From Betaproteobacteria bacterium (GTDB taxonomy: Bacteria > Pseudomonadota > Gammaproteobacteria > Burkholderiales > Casimicrobiaceae), in the NCBI GenBank assembly GCA_004293675.1, contig READ01000026.1, positions 1 to 64,000 on the forward strand: a stretch of DNA of 64,000 nucleotides, given 5' to 3'. A program made the position numbers and the translations under genes. Under the pieces are notes generated by a model, which was given only the letters and a program-made list of their open reading frames with translations, was not told where the DNA came from and did no database searches. Shown in pieces: positions 44,627-53,525 of the stretch (position 1 is the first letter of the stretch; each line of letters begins with the position of its first letter).

Positions 44627-46792
44627 ATGAATTTAGAAACAAACCATGACCTCGGCACAATGGATTCCGACGCTTCGGAATTCGAAGTGATGCCGATGGA
44701 CACCAACACCGAAACCGCAGCCCCCGAGGCCGTTGGTTTTGCTGCACTCAATTTGGCCGAGCCGCTGCTCCAAGCCATGGAGCGTATGGGTTACAACGAA
44801 CCCACGCTCGTTCAATCCGAAACCATTCCCCGCGCGCTTTTGGGCGGCGACTGGATGGTTTCAGCGCAGACTGGATCGGGTAAAACCGCTGCATTTTTGC
44901 TGCCCGCATTGCATGCGCTTTTGACCAGCGCGCCGATGAGCAAAGGCGAGCAAGCCGCTCGTAACAAGCGTGCTGGCGCGTCGCCCCGTGTACTGATTCT
45001 TTGCCCAACCCGCGAACTCGCGCAACAAGTCGCTGCTGAAGGTATTCGCTTGGTGAGCTTTTGCAAGGGCATTCGCATCGCTAACGTGATGGGTGGAACG
45101 GCTTTTGCCAAGCAGCTCATGGAGCTTCGCGGTGCGTCGCTGGTTGTGGCAACGCCCGGCCGCTTGCTTGACTTAAACCGCAATGGCCAAATTGATTTGA
45201 CAGCCGTTCAAACGCTCGTCGTTGACGAAGCGGATCGTATGCTCGACCTGGGCTTCAGCGAAGATCTGGAAGCCATTCACATCGCAACCGAGCGTCGTGA
45301 ACGCACGATGATGTTCTCGGCGACCTTCGCGCCGCGCATCATGCAGCTGGCATCCAACGTGATGCGCAATCCCGAGCGGATCGAGCTCGCATCGGCCCAA
45401 GACGCGCATCAAAACATCGAGCAGCGTTTGCACTGGTTTGATGATTACACGCACAAAAATTCTTTGCTCGAGCACTACCTCGACTCGACCGATTTGCAGC
45501 AAGCGATTGTGTTCACCGCAACGCAAGTTGAAACCGACGAACTCGCCGATGAGCTGCGTCAAGCCGGCTACAACGCCGCGCCTTTGCACGGTGCGATGCC
45601 GCAGCAAATCCGCAATCGCCGTATCAAATCGATGCGCGATGGTTCAACCAAAATTTTGATCGCCACCGACGTTGCCGCTCGCGGTATCGACGTGCCAGCG
45701 ATTACGCACGTTATTAACTACGGGTTGCCGATGAAGCCGGAAGATTACGTGCATCGTATTGGTCGCACGGGTCGCGCAGGCAGCAACGGCATCGCCGTTA
45801 CGCTCGCCGGTTTCCGTGACCGCTTCAAGATTCGCAATATCGAGCGCTTTACCGAGCAGCCGATCAACGTGACTTCGGTCGCCGGCCTTGAGCCAAAGTC
45901 ACCACCCCCACCGATGAGCGGCGGCGGATTTGGTGGCGGCAACAGCTACGGCAATCGTAGCGGCGGCGGAGGCTTCGGCGGTCGCAGCAGTGGTGGTGGC
46001 TATGGTGAGCGCAGTGGCGGCTTTGGCGGTCAACGTGATCGTTCGTTTGGTGGTGGTCGTTCTTCGGATCGCTTCGCACCTCAGGGTGATCGTTTTGCAC
46101 CGCAGGGTGACCGCTTTGCGCCGCGGGGCGACTCGCAGTTCGCGCCACGTCGTGATGATCGCTTTGCACCGCGTCCAAATTCTGATTTCGCGCCTCGTGC
46201 GAATGCTGATTTCGCGCCCCGTAGCGATGACCGTTTCCCGGCACCCTCAGCCAATGTAGGCGGCGCTCCGGCTCACGAGCGCGCAGACTTCGGTCGCGGT
46301 GGCAACGCCGAGCGTGCGCCACGTCCGTTTGCTGACCGTGCGCCTCGCCCTTTCGGCGATCGTGCTCCTCGTTCGTTCGGCGATCGCGCGCCTCGTCCGT
46401 TTGGTGGTGAAGCGCACCGCACGGAGCGAGCCTTCGCTCCGCGTAGTGATCGCTTCGGTGCCGATCGTGGCGCTGATCGCGGCGGTGACCGCTTCGCGCA
46501 ACCTAGCCAAACTGGTTACGCAGCGCGTGGTGATCGTCTTGAGCGCAGCTTGCAGCGTGAGCCGTTTGCGACGGATGCTTCGTCGGATTTCGGTGGATCG
46601 ACCTTCAAGCGCCCAGCGCGTGGCAATGATGATCGAGCACCGTTCGCCCATCAACCTCGCACCGAGCGACGCACCGGCAAGCCCCCAGGTCCAGCGGTCA
46701 CGCCGCCGGCCGAAGGCGGCAATCGTGCCCAGCGTCGCGCGGCATTGCAGGCGGAATACGCGGCTCGTTCGGCAGGTCAGGGCGCTGATTAA
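44627..46792 (+). CDS. DEAD-box RNA helicase with long disordered tail
   Basis: A 721-residue ATP-dependent RNA helicase of the RhlE/DeaD class. Motifs in order are: the Q-motif region (FAALNLAEPLLQAMERMGYN), I (SAQTGSGKTAAF), Ia (PTRELAQQ), Ib (TPGRLLDL), II (VVDEADRMLD), III (MMFSATF) and VI (YVHRIGRTGRAG). After about residue 420, a 300-residue tail rich in G, R, F, A, P and D carries repeats such as RFAPQGD (x3), DFAPR and DRAPRPFGD, typical of RNA-binding, phase-separating tails. ATG 44627 is chosen; an in-frame ATG-like start 108 bases upstream has a non-family leader. An unusually long tail, otherwise ordinary. Confidence 0.92.
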   Translation: MNLETNHDLGTMDSDASEFEVMPMDTNTETAAPEAVGFAALNLAEPLLQAMERMGYNEPTLVQSETIPRALLGGDWMVSAQTGSGKTAAFLLPALHALLTSAPMSKGEQAARNKRAGASPRVLILCPTRELAQQVAAEGIRLVSFCKGIRIANVMGGTAFAKQLMELRGASLVVATPGRLLDLNRNGQIDLTAVQTLVVDEADRMLDLGFSEDLEAIHIATERRERTMMFSATFAPRIMQLASNVMRNPERIELASAQDAHQNIEQRLHWFDDYTHKNSLLEHYLDSTDLQQAIVFTATQVETDELADELRQAGYNAAPLHGAMPQQIRNRRIKSMRDGSTKILIATDVAARGIDVPAITHVINYGLPMKPEDYVHRIGRTGRAGSNGIAVTLAGFRDRFKIRNIERFTEQPINVTSVAGLEPKSPPPPMSGGGFGGGNSYGNRSGGGGFGGRSSGGGYGERSGGFGGQRDRSFGGGRSSDRFAPQGDRFAPQGDRFAPRGDSQFAPRRDDRFAPRPNSDFAPRANADFAPRSDDRFPAPSANVGGAPAHERADFGRGGNAERAPRPFADRAPRPFGDRAPRSFGDRAPRPFGGEAHRTERAFAPRSDRFGADRGADRGGDRFAQPSQTGYAARGDRLERSLQREPFATDASSDFGGSTFKRPARGNDDRAPFAHQPRTERRTGKPPGPAVTPPAEGGNRAQRRAALQAEYAARSAGQGAD

Positions 46793-46810
46793 AATCAGCT
46801 TACCTAGTAA

Positions 46811-46898
46811 AAGCCATATGAAATGAGGCTTATAGGAAATTTATTGTGATTTTTGAAATCACACATCAATTTCTTGTAGGCCAACATTCATAAGGCAT
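46811..46898. repeat. 88-bp paired-arm intergenic element, copy 6
   Basis: Left arm 46811-46829 (AAGCCATATGAAATGAGGC), core 46830-46879, right arm 46880-46898 (reverse complement ATGCCTTATGAATGTTGGC). Thirteen of 19 arm positions agree. The core also contains its own small hairpin (GTGATTT...AAATCAC). It starts 18 bases after the helicase stop, in a convergent spacer. Confidence 0.8.
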
Positions 46899-46932
46899 TG
46901 CTCGATAAAGTTGGTGATCTTTTTCGCCACAT

Positions 46933-46962
46933 AAAAAAAGCCAACCTTGCGTTGGCTTTTTT
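46933..46962. terminator. Bidirectional terminator between helicase and ispB
   Basis: Seven A, stem GCCAAC / GTTGGC with a CTTGC loop, then six T. A and T runs on both sides make it usable from both strands, matching the convergent genes. Confidence 0.88.
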
Positions 46963-47015
46963 GTGCCTTTTGCACACCCAATTCGGCTCACTGAGCCACC
47001 TGACGCACTGAGCAG

Positions 47016-48020
47016 CTACGCCGAGCGATTGACCGCGTAAGCGCAAAGCTCCAGCATCCAGTGCTTGGCCTGCGTCGCTGGGAGGTGCGTGATTTGCGCG
47101 GCGGCGGCGCTTGCCTGAGCTTGCGCAGCTTGCATGCTGGCTTCCAGCGCGCCGCAGGATTCGAGCGCGGCGAGCACTTCGGGCAGCCGCTCATGATGAT
47201 GTTCAACGCGATTTTCCGCGATGATTTTGCGAAGCACTGCCTTGGTTTCCGCGCTGCCACGATCAAGCGCGATGATGATGGGCAGCGTGAGTTTTCCCTC
47301 GGCCAAATCATCGCCCAAGCTCTTGCCGAGCGATTCGGCGTCGCCTCGGTAATCGAGCACGTCGTCGGCAATCTGAAACGCCACGCCCAAACGGCGAGAA
47401 AACTCGGCCATGGTGCGCTCGGTTGCCTCGTCAGCGCTCGCGGCAATGGCACCCAGCGCGCCCGCCGCTTCGAAAAGCTTTGCCGTTTTGGCCTCGATCA
47501 CCTGCATGTAATCCGATTCGGTCAGGTCGAGGTTTCCGAGCGCCATCAACTGCATGACTTCGCCCTCGGCAATACGATTAGTCGCTTCGGATAAAAGTTC
47601 GAGAACCCGCATTTTTCCGCTCGAAACCATCACCTGAAACGCCCGACTGTAGAGAAAATCCCCGACTAAAACGCTGGCGGCGTTACCAAATTCCGCGTTG
47701 GCTGTGGCGCGACCGCGTCGCAAATCGGATTCATCGACCACGTCGTCGTGCAGCAATGTGGCGGTGTGGATGAGCTCAACGGTTGCCGCCAAATCCACGC
47801 AGAGCGGGCTTTTGGCATCTGCGCCCAGAGCCTGCGCCGTCAAAAATACGAGCACAGGACGTAAGCGCTTACCACCCGCTGAAACAATGTATTCCGAGAT
47901 GGAGCGAATCAAAACAACATCGGAATCGAGCGTTGACTTGAGTCGGGCGTCGAGTAAGGCCAATTCGCCGCTCAGATGCTGTTTTAGGCCGTCGCCCGTT
48001 CGATGGTTGCCGCTAGTCAT
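47016..48020 (-). CDS. ispB: Polyprenyl diphosphate synthase (octaprenyl type)
   Basis: A 334-residue trans-prenyltransferase supplying the ubiquinone side chain. The two Asp-rich motifs are LLHDDVVDESDLRRGRAT (about residue 87) and FQIADDVLDYRGD (about residue 215); the IPP site is GGKRLRPVLVF. It is divergent from rplU, an arrangement common in Betaproteobacteria and Gammaproteobacteria. Exact chain length is inferred from family and context. Confidence 0.92.
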   Translation of the reverse strand: MTSGNHRTGDGLKQHLSGELALLDARLKSTLDSDVVLIRSISEYIVSAGGKRLRPVLVFLTAQALGADAKSPLCVDLAATVELIHTATLLHDDVVDESDLRRGRATANAEFGNAASVLVGDFLYSRAFQVMVSSGKMRVLELLSEATNRIAEGEVMQLMALGNLDLTESDYMQVIEAKTAKLFEAAGALGAIAASADEATERTMAEFSRRLGVAFQIADDVLDYRGDAESLGKSLGDDLAEGKLTLPIIIALDRGSAETKAVLRKIIAENRVEHHHERLPEVLAALESCGALEASMQAAQAQASAAAAQITHLPATQAKHWMLELCAYAVNRSA

Positions 48021-48096
48021 TCCGAGAATTCTAGGCGACCGGCTCGATCCGTTGAACGGGCGATGCAGCGGACGTGCAAATGCTGAAAAAACGGGC

Positions 48097-48102
48097 TATA
48101 AT
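48097..48102 (+). promoter_or_regulatory. Consensus -10 box upstream of rplU
   Basis: TATAAT in the 145-base ispB-rplU divergent spacer, 64 bases before the rplU ATG. The -35 region 17 bases upstream is weak (GTGCAA). Confidence 0.55.
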
Positions 48103-48165
48103 CATTGGCTCTTCGGGGTGTTTGTATCCCGTTGAAATCCCTAACAAAATAAGGTTTTGTCAACA

Positions 48166-48882
48166 ATGTATGCGGTCATAAAAACCGGCGGCAAGCAATA
48201 TCGCGTGTCAGCTGGTGAAAAACTAAAAGTAGAACAGATACCTGCAGACATTGGCGCAACCATCAGCTTCAATGAAGTGCTCGCCGTTGGCGCGGGTGCG
48301 GATTTGGTGTTCGGTACGCCTCTGGTCTCTGGTGCAAAGGTCGACGTCACTGTCGTCGATCACGGTCGTGGTGAAAAGGTACGCATTTTCAAAATGCGCC
48401 GCCGTAAGCACTACCAGCGTCATGGCGGTCACCGTCAAAATTTCACCGAGGTTTTCATCTCGGCGATCTACGGCGCCAATGGCGCACAAATCTCGAAAGC
48501 GGACGCTCCGATCATCAGCGCGCCTGTGGCTCAAGCCGCAGCGGCTGTTGCTAGCACTGCTGCTGTCGCAGCCGTCGCAGCACCCGCTAAAAGAGCAGCC
48601 AAAGTCCGCGGTAAGGCCAAAGACGGTAGCGACGACATTGAGTTGATCGAAGGCGTTGGTCCGAAGATCGCAGGCCTCCTGCGTGACGCGAATCTGGGCA
48701 CGTTCGAAGCGATTTCGAAAGCGTCGATCGAGCAGCTCAAAGCCGCGCTCGAAGCGGGCGGACCTAAATTCAACATCGCCAAACCTGACACCTGGGCCGA
48801 GCAAGCAGCGCTTGCGGCCAAGGGTGATTGGGCAGCGTTCGACAAGCTCACCGAAGAGCTCGTCGGCGGCGTGCGTAAATAA
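48166..48882 (+). CDS. rplU: 50S ribosomal protein L21 with C-terminal HhH-like extension
   Basis: L21 binds 23S rRNA and L20. Residues 1-103 are a complete L21 ([40 protein letters not shown]). Most proteobacterial L21 proteins stop there, but this product is 238 residues. After an Ala/Val/Lys-rich linker (about 115-155), residues 156-238 form a second domain. It has [20 protein letters not shown], a helix-hairpin-helix-like motif, then two further helices ([20 protein letters not shown]). Similar extended L21 proteins are known from Bacteroidetes. ATG 48166 is chosen over TTG 48157. It heads an rplU-rpmA pair. Confidence 0.93.
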   Translation: MYAVIKTGGKQYRVSAGEKLKVEQIPADIGATISFNEVLAVGAGADLVFGTPLVSGAKVDVTVVDHGRGEKVRIFKMRRRKHYQRHGGHRQNFTEVFISAIYGANGAQISKADAPIISAPVAQAAAAVASTAAVAAVAAPAKRAAKVRGKAKDGSDDIELIEGVGPKIAGLLRDANLGTFEAISKASIEQLKAALEAGGPKFNIAKPDTWAEQAALAAKGDWAAFDKLTEELVGGVRK

Positions 48883-48900
48883 GCTTAGGAGCAAAGCACC

Positions 48901-49173
48901 ATGGCACAAAAGAAAGGCGGCGGCTCTACGCGCAACGGTCGTGATTCAGAATCGAAACGTCTGGGCGTTAAGTCCTACGGCGGCGAGCTGATTAACGCGG
49001 GAACGATCATCATTCGTCAACGCGGCACGACCATTCACCCCGGCGTCAATGTCGGCATGGGTAAAGATCACACGTTGTTCGCAACGGTGACCGGCACCGT
49101 GCAGTTCATTACCCGTGGCGAAAAGAATCGCAAATACGCGACCATCATTCCGATGGCAGCGGCAGCTGAGTAA
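48901..49173 (+). CDS. rpmA: 50S ribosomal protein L27
   Basis: L27 reaches with its N-terminal tail into the peptidyl-transferase centre. The 90-residue product begins [20 protein letters not shown], the tail form of Proteobacteria that needs no N-terminal cleavage. It contains [25 protein letters not shown] precedes it, 18 bases after rplU. An obgE gene would usually follow; here a terminator and a repeat array do. Confidence 0.97.
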   Translation: MAQKKGGGSTRNGRDSESKRLGVKSYGGELINAGTIIIRQRGTTIHPGVNVGMGKDHTLFATVTGTVQFITRGEKNRKYATIIPMAAAAE

Positions 49174-49192
49174 ATTCAGCGTTGCGAAAAAG

Positions 49193-49216
49193 AAAAGGCG
49201 CTTCGGCGCCTTTTTT
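49193..49216 (+). terminator. Intrinsic terminator after rpmA
   Basis: AAAAGGCGC / GCGCCTTTT with a TTCG loop, six T in all at the 3' side. The UUCG tetraloop on a C-G closing pair is a very stable form. Confidence 0.9.
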
Positions 49217-49237
49217 ATTGCCCAACTTTTCAACCGC

Positions 49238-49692
49238 TGTAGGAGCGGTTCCACCGCGATCAACGGTAGAGCTGGAGGTTACTTTGACACGACGTTTTTC
49301 GCGGTAGAACCGCTCCTACAGTTTGTTTGGTCGTCCGGGGCCGCCTGCTTCTGTTGTGATTTGTAGGAGCGGTTCCACCGCGATTGTTGGCACGGCGTGA
49401 TGTCGTTGTTACATGTAGGATTTCGCGGTAGAACCGCTCCTACAGGTTGTTCGGCCGTCCGGGGCCGTCTGCTTCTGTTGTGATTTGTAGGAGCGGTTCC
49501 ACCGCGATTGTTTGCGTAGAGGGATGTTGCCTTGGTGTAACGTCTTTCGCGGTAAAACCGCTCCCACAGTTTGTTCGGCCGTCCGGGGCCGCCCGCTTTT
49601 GTTGTGATTTGTAGGAGCGGTTCCACCGCGATTATTGGCACGGCGTGATGTCGTTGTTACGTGTAGGATTTCGCGGTAGAACCGCTCCTACA
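49238..49692. repeat. REP-like tandem array of 124-bp units
   Basis: Eight copies of a ~22-bp palindromic unit (GTAGGAGCGGTTCCACCGCG core) alternate in orientation: plus at 49238, 49362, 49486 and 49610; minus at 49299, 49423, 49547 and 49671. Each step is exactly 124 bases, so the array is about 3.7 tandem copies of an inverted pair. The spacer between minus and plus units is well conserved (CGTCCGGGGCC). The spacers within pairs alternate: those after 49384 and 49632 are nearly identical and differ from the others. It lies between the rpmA terminator and lptG. Confidence 0.93.
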
Positions 49693-49700
49693 GGTTGCCG

Positions 49701-50771
49701 CTATCGGCGCTCGAGGCGCCACACCATATACGCCGCCGCTGAGAGAAAGATCGCTCCCGGCAACATTGCGCCGAGCACCGGCGGCCAGTTGTAGAGCAGC
49801 GCCAAGAACGAAAACAATCGATTCACTACGATGAAAACCAGGCCGAGCAAGATTCCGGTAAACACCCGCGCTCCGACGCCGCCGCTGCGTTGCTGAATCT
49901 GTGCAAACGGCAGCGCGATCAACATCAGCACGCAGGTGGCTAGCGGATAGAAAAATTTCCCCCACAACGCCACCTCAAACCGCTGCGAATCTTGGGCGTT
50001 GCTCTTAAGATGACCGATGTACTCCCACAGGCCTTCAACCGACAAGCGCTCCGGCGCAATTTGCAATACCGAGAGCATGCCCGGTGTAATCACCGTGTTC
50101 CAACTCATCGATGGCAGTTCGCGCGCAGTGACCTGACCTGCACCAAATTTTGTTTCAACGGCTTTTTCCAACGTCCATTGCCGCCCGGCGTTAAATCGCG
50201 CGCTTTCGGCCGTCAACGAGCGCGACAACGTGACCGAATCAGCGTACTCAAACACCCGCACGCCGCGAAGCGCGCCGTCGGGGAGCACGCTGGCGATATT
50301 GATGAACGTGTTGCCATCCTTGAACCAATGCCCTGATTGAAACGCGCGGGCAGCGAAGGGGCGAGCGCCGGAAAACGCCTTTACGCGTTGCACCAATTGT
50401 TCGGCGCGCGGCACTGCGTATTCGCCGATGACAAAGACTATCGTTGCGATGGCCAGCCCCACGCCGAGTACCACGCCGCTGATTTGTGCCACCGACACGC
50501 CCGAGGTACGCATCACACCGTATTCGCTATTGCTCGAGAGTTGCGCAAGGGCAAATAGCGTGCCGATCAGGGCAGCGATGGGCAGCAATTCATAGAGATG
50601 CGATGGAATCGTTGCCGCAATTAAGATGAAGTATTGCGCTCCGTTGAGCTGCTTGAGCTGCCCCAATTCCTGCAGCAGATCATAAAAAATCCACAGCAGC
50701 AACAGCGCCGAAAGCACCAGCAGCGTCGATGACGCAATCTCGCGCGCAATGTATTTATTGAGCGTTCTCAT
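49701..50771 (-). CDS. lptG: LPS export permease LptG
   Basis: A 356-residue inner-membrane permease of the LptB2FG lipopolysaccharide exporter. The N-terminal pair of helices (MRTLNKYIAREIASSTLLVL; LLLLWIFYDLL) and the cytoplasmic LAQLSSNSEYGVMRTSGVS coupling helix are typical. A periplasmic jellyroll region follows (about 135-260). The C-terminal helices include GILLGLVFIVVNRLFSFLALL. ATG 50771 overlaps the lptF stop (ATGA), showing coupling; an earlier start inside lptF is rejected. Confidence 0.92.
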   Translation of the reverse strand: MRTLNKYIAREIASSTLLVLSALLLLWIFYDLLQELGQLKQLNGAQYFILIAATIPSHLYELLPIAALIGTLFALAQLSSNSEYGVMRTSGVSVAQISGVVLGVGLAIATIVFVIGEYAVPRAEQLVQRVKAFSGARPFAARAFQSGHWFKDGNTFINIASVLPDGALRGVRVFEYADSVTLSRSLTAESARFNAGRQWTLEKAVETKFGAGQVTARELPSMSWNTVITPGMLSVLQIAPERLSVEGLWEYIGHLKSNAQDSQRFEVALWGKFFYPLATCVLMLIALPFAQIQQRSGGVGARVFTGILLGLVFIVVNRLFSFLALLYNWPPVLGAMLPGAIFLSAAAYMVWRLERR

Positions 50772-51886
50772 GCGCTTGACCTCCGCCAAGGCCACACAAA
50801 TACGGTGCCGCGATAGCGCCGATAGAACACCACGGCAACGAGCACCGCCAGCGCTGAGTGAAAGAAAAACATTGCGTTAAAAAACGACAGTTTGTCATCA
50901 CTAATTCGCGTCTGAACGGTGCTCATGATGTTGAGCGTGGTCATTAGAAACAAGATGGCGACAATCAGGTTGACTGACCGCCCCAGCCGCGGATTGGTAT
51001 AGGCCATGGGTATCGCCAACAGCGCTAGAAATAGACCTGCAAGTGGAATGCTCAGTCGATAAAACACCCAACTCATTGCCGACGGCGTGCCTTTGTTAAT
51101 CAGCGATAACGTTTCGGTGGCACGCTCTTCAAGGGGATCGTCGCGCACCTCCGTGGCATTCATTCGGACGCCGTAGCGCTCGAACTGTGCAAATTCGTAC
51201 TCATTGAGATTGGGCGGCACCCCCGCGACTGGCGTTGCGCCCAAGCGCTTCACTCGTCGTCCGTTTTCAAGCACCACATAGCGATCCCCACGCTCATCGG
51301 TGTAGATGAAGCCTTGATCGGCGCGTGTGATCGACGGTTGGGTCGCGTCGTCAGCGAATACGAACACGCTTTTGATACGGCCATTGAGCAAATCCACGCC
51401 TTCGACGTAGAACACTTGGCGGTTTCGGCGCATTTCTTGAAACAAGCCCGGCGCCAAAAGCGAGAGCTCGTCGCGCGCTTCCAAAATGCGTCGATACTCC
51501 GCCGAACGTCGTTCTGCCCAAGGCGACAGCGCCGTTGACAACACCGCTGCGACGATGACACAGGGCACCGCAAAATACATCACGGGTCGTACCCACGACA
51601 ACAGACTTTGGCCGCTACTCATCCAAATGGCCATTTCGCTATCGCGCCAACCCCGTGAGAGAGACAGCAAAATCGCCACGAACATAGCGATCACAATAAG
51701 TGGCGGCAGCTGGGAAATCAGTCGGAAACCAACGAGCGGCAACAATCCCTCGGTAGGTAGCGACCCGGTTGAGGCCGCACCGATGAGCTTGACCAAGAAC
51801 TGCGTGATGAGAATGGCCACCAGCACCACAAACACGTAAGCGCCGTTGGTCATCAATTCACGCAGCAGCGAGCGACGAAAAATCAC
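50768..51886 (-). CDS. lptF: LPS export permease LptF
   Basis: A 372-residue partner of LptG. It opens MIFRRSLLRELMTNGAYVFV, and the coupling region is LSRGWRDSEMAIWMSSGQSL. The jellyroll domain spans about 135-260, and the C-terminal helices start at SWVFYRLSIPLAGLFLALLA. The two permeases move LPS from the inner membrane to the periplasmic bridge with LptB and LptC, which are not encoded here. Divergent from pepA. Confidence 0.93.
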   Translation of the reverse strand: MIFRRSLLRELMTNGAYVFVVLVAILITQFLVKLIGAASTGSLPTEGLLPLVGFRLISQLPPLIVIAMFVAILLSLSRGWRDSEMAIWMSSGQSLLSWVRPVMYFAVPCVIVAAVLSTALSPWAERRSAEYRRILEARDELSLLAPGLFQEMRRNRQVFYVEGVDLLNGRIKSVFVFADDATQPSITRADQGFIYTDERGDRYVVLENGRRVKRLGATPVAGVPPNLNEYEFAQFERYGVRMNATEVRDDPLEERATETLSLINKGTPSAMSWVFYRLSIPLAGLFLALLAIPMAYTNPRLGRSVNLIVAILFLMTTLNIMSTVQTRISDDKLSFFNAMFFFHSALAVLVAVVFYRRYRGTVFVWPWRRSSA

Positions 51887-52043
51887 GTGCGACTCACGAT
51901 GTTCGCAACGCGCGAGGGGCGATTTTTGGCAAACTGGTGAAGCGGTCTTAGCACGTTGGGATCACAAAAATTCTCAAATCGGTCTTTGCGTCAGACTCGT
52001 TAGATAATGTGAAAGTTTACCTACCTACACGAAAGATCGAACC
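51887..52043. other. lptF-pepA divergent spacer
   Basis: 157 bases. GATAAT at 52003-52008 may be the pepA -10 element, but no matching -35 is convincing. No hairpin was seen. Confidence 0.35.
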
Positions 52044-53525
52044 ATGATCGATTTCACGCTCAAAGCCGACCATCCTGCAACCACCAAAACCGACTCGGTT
52101 GCCGTCGGCGTCCACGATAACCAAAAGTTAAGCTGGGCCGCTCAAGATATTGACAAAGCAAGTAAAGGCGCGCTCGCTGCCGCGTTGAAATCTGCCGCCT
52201 TTTCCGGCAAAGCCGGTGCCGTGCTTGCGCTCTACAACCTGCCCGGCGTGGCTGCACCAAGGGTGTTGGTGTTTGGATTGGGCGAGGGCAAAGCACTAAG
52301 CGCTAAGGACGCCCGCGCTACAGGGCGCGCTTTGGCGAGCGCCGCCAACGAGCATTCGGTGGCCGAGTTTGCTGTGTTTCCCGCCGCCGATGGCGCGATT
52401 GATGCGATGCATCACATGGTGTTGGGCGTGTCGGACGCCTGCTATCGCTATGACGAAACACGCGGCACGGCGGCCAAGGCCAAGATCGCCAAACCGAGCG
52501 TCAAGCGCGTTCGATTTGGCATGCCAGAAGTCGCCGCAAAGGCCGCGCCAAGTGCGCTCAAGAAAGCAGTCGCAACGAGCCACGGCGTCGAGTTCGCCAA
52601 GCACTTGGGCAATCTGCCAGGCAATTTTGGAACGCCGAGTCGGTTGGGTGAAGAGGCCAAGAAGCTCGCCAAGTCACACGGACTCAAAGTCACCGTGATG
52701 GATCGTAAGGCGATCGAAAAGCTCGGCATGGGGTCGTTCTTATCGGTCACTAACGGTAGCGACGAGCCGCCGCGTTTCATCGTGTTTGAGTACGCAGGCG
52801 GCAAAAAAGGCGAAGCGCCCACCGTGTTTGTGGGCAAGGGCGTGACGTTCGATACTGGCGGCATTTCGCTCAAACCCGCTGGCGACATGGACCACATGAA
52901 ATGGGACATGTCGGGCGCGGGCACCGTGTTTGGCGTGATGAAATCCGTTGCGGAACTGAAGCCCAAACAAAACATCGTGGGCCTTGTTGTAGCGTGCGAA
53001 AACATGCCATCAGGCAAAGCCACTAAGCCCGGAGATGTGTTCACTAGCATGAGCGGTCAGACCATTGAGGTGCTCAACACCGATGCTGAGGGCCGCTTGA
53101 TCTTGTGTGATGCGCTGACCTACGCCGAGCGCTTTAAGCCGCGCGCGGTGATTGATATTGCAACGCTCACCGGCGCTTGCGTGGTTGCCTTGGGCAGCGT
53201 CAACGCCGGCATCTTTTCATCGAGCGATACGCTCGCCAACGCCATCATCGCATCGGGGCAAAAGATGAATGATCGCTTCTGGCGCATGCCGCTTGAAGAG
53301 GATTATCAAGAGGCGCTCAATTCCAATTTCGCAGACATGGCCAACGTTGCTGGTCGCGAAGGCGGCGCGATCACAGCAGCCTGTTTCTTGTGGCGTTTTG
53401 CCAAAAAATACGATTGGGCGCATTTGGATATTGCCGGTGTTGCTTACAAAGGCTCGGGAAAGGAAAAGGGCTCGACGGGACGTCCTGTCGCTGCGCTTGT
53501 TGACTATGTAATGTCGATGGAATAG
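52044..53525 (+). CDS. pepA: Leucyl aminopeptidase (M17 cytosol aminopeptidase)
   Basis: A 493-residue hexameric metalloprotease that releases N-terminal amino acids. The M17 signature is NTDAEGRL (about residues 345-352), preceded by GKGVTFDTGGISLKPAGDMD, which carries the metal-binding Asp and Lys. The catalytic Arg is in the signature. The C-terminus is STGRPVAALVDYVM. In E. coli the same protein (XerA) is also a DNA-binding architectural factor. It lies divergent from lptF and before holC. Confidence 0.95.
   Translation: MIDFTLKADHPATTKTDSVAVGVHDNQKLSWAAQDIDKASKGALAAALKSAAFSGKAGAVLALYNLPGVAAPRVLVFGLGEGKALSAKDARATGRALASAANEHSVAEFAVFPAADGAIDAMHHMVLGVSDACYRYDETRGTAAKAKIAKPSVKRVRFGMPEVAAKAAPSALKKAVATSHGVEFAKHLGNLPGNFGTPSRLGEEAKKLAKSHGLKVTVMDRKAIEKLGMGSFLSVTNGSDEPPRFIVFEYAGGKKGEAPTVFVGKGVTFDTGGISLKPAGDMDHMKWDMSGAGTVFGVMKSVAELKPKQNIVGLVVACENMPSGKATKPGDVFTSMSGQTIEVLNTDAEGRLILCDALTYAERFKPRAVIDIATLTGACVVALGSVNAGIFSSSDTLANAIIASGQKMNDRFWRMPLEEDYQEALNSNFADMANVAGREGGAITAACFLWRFAKKYDWAHLDIAGVAYKGSGKEKGSTGRPVAALVDYVMSME

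Noticed and set aside
49238-49692. CRISPR array
   Set aside because: Repeats alternate in orientation and the spacers are themselves repeated, unlike CRISPR, which has direct repeats and unique spacers. No cas genes are nearby.
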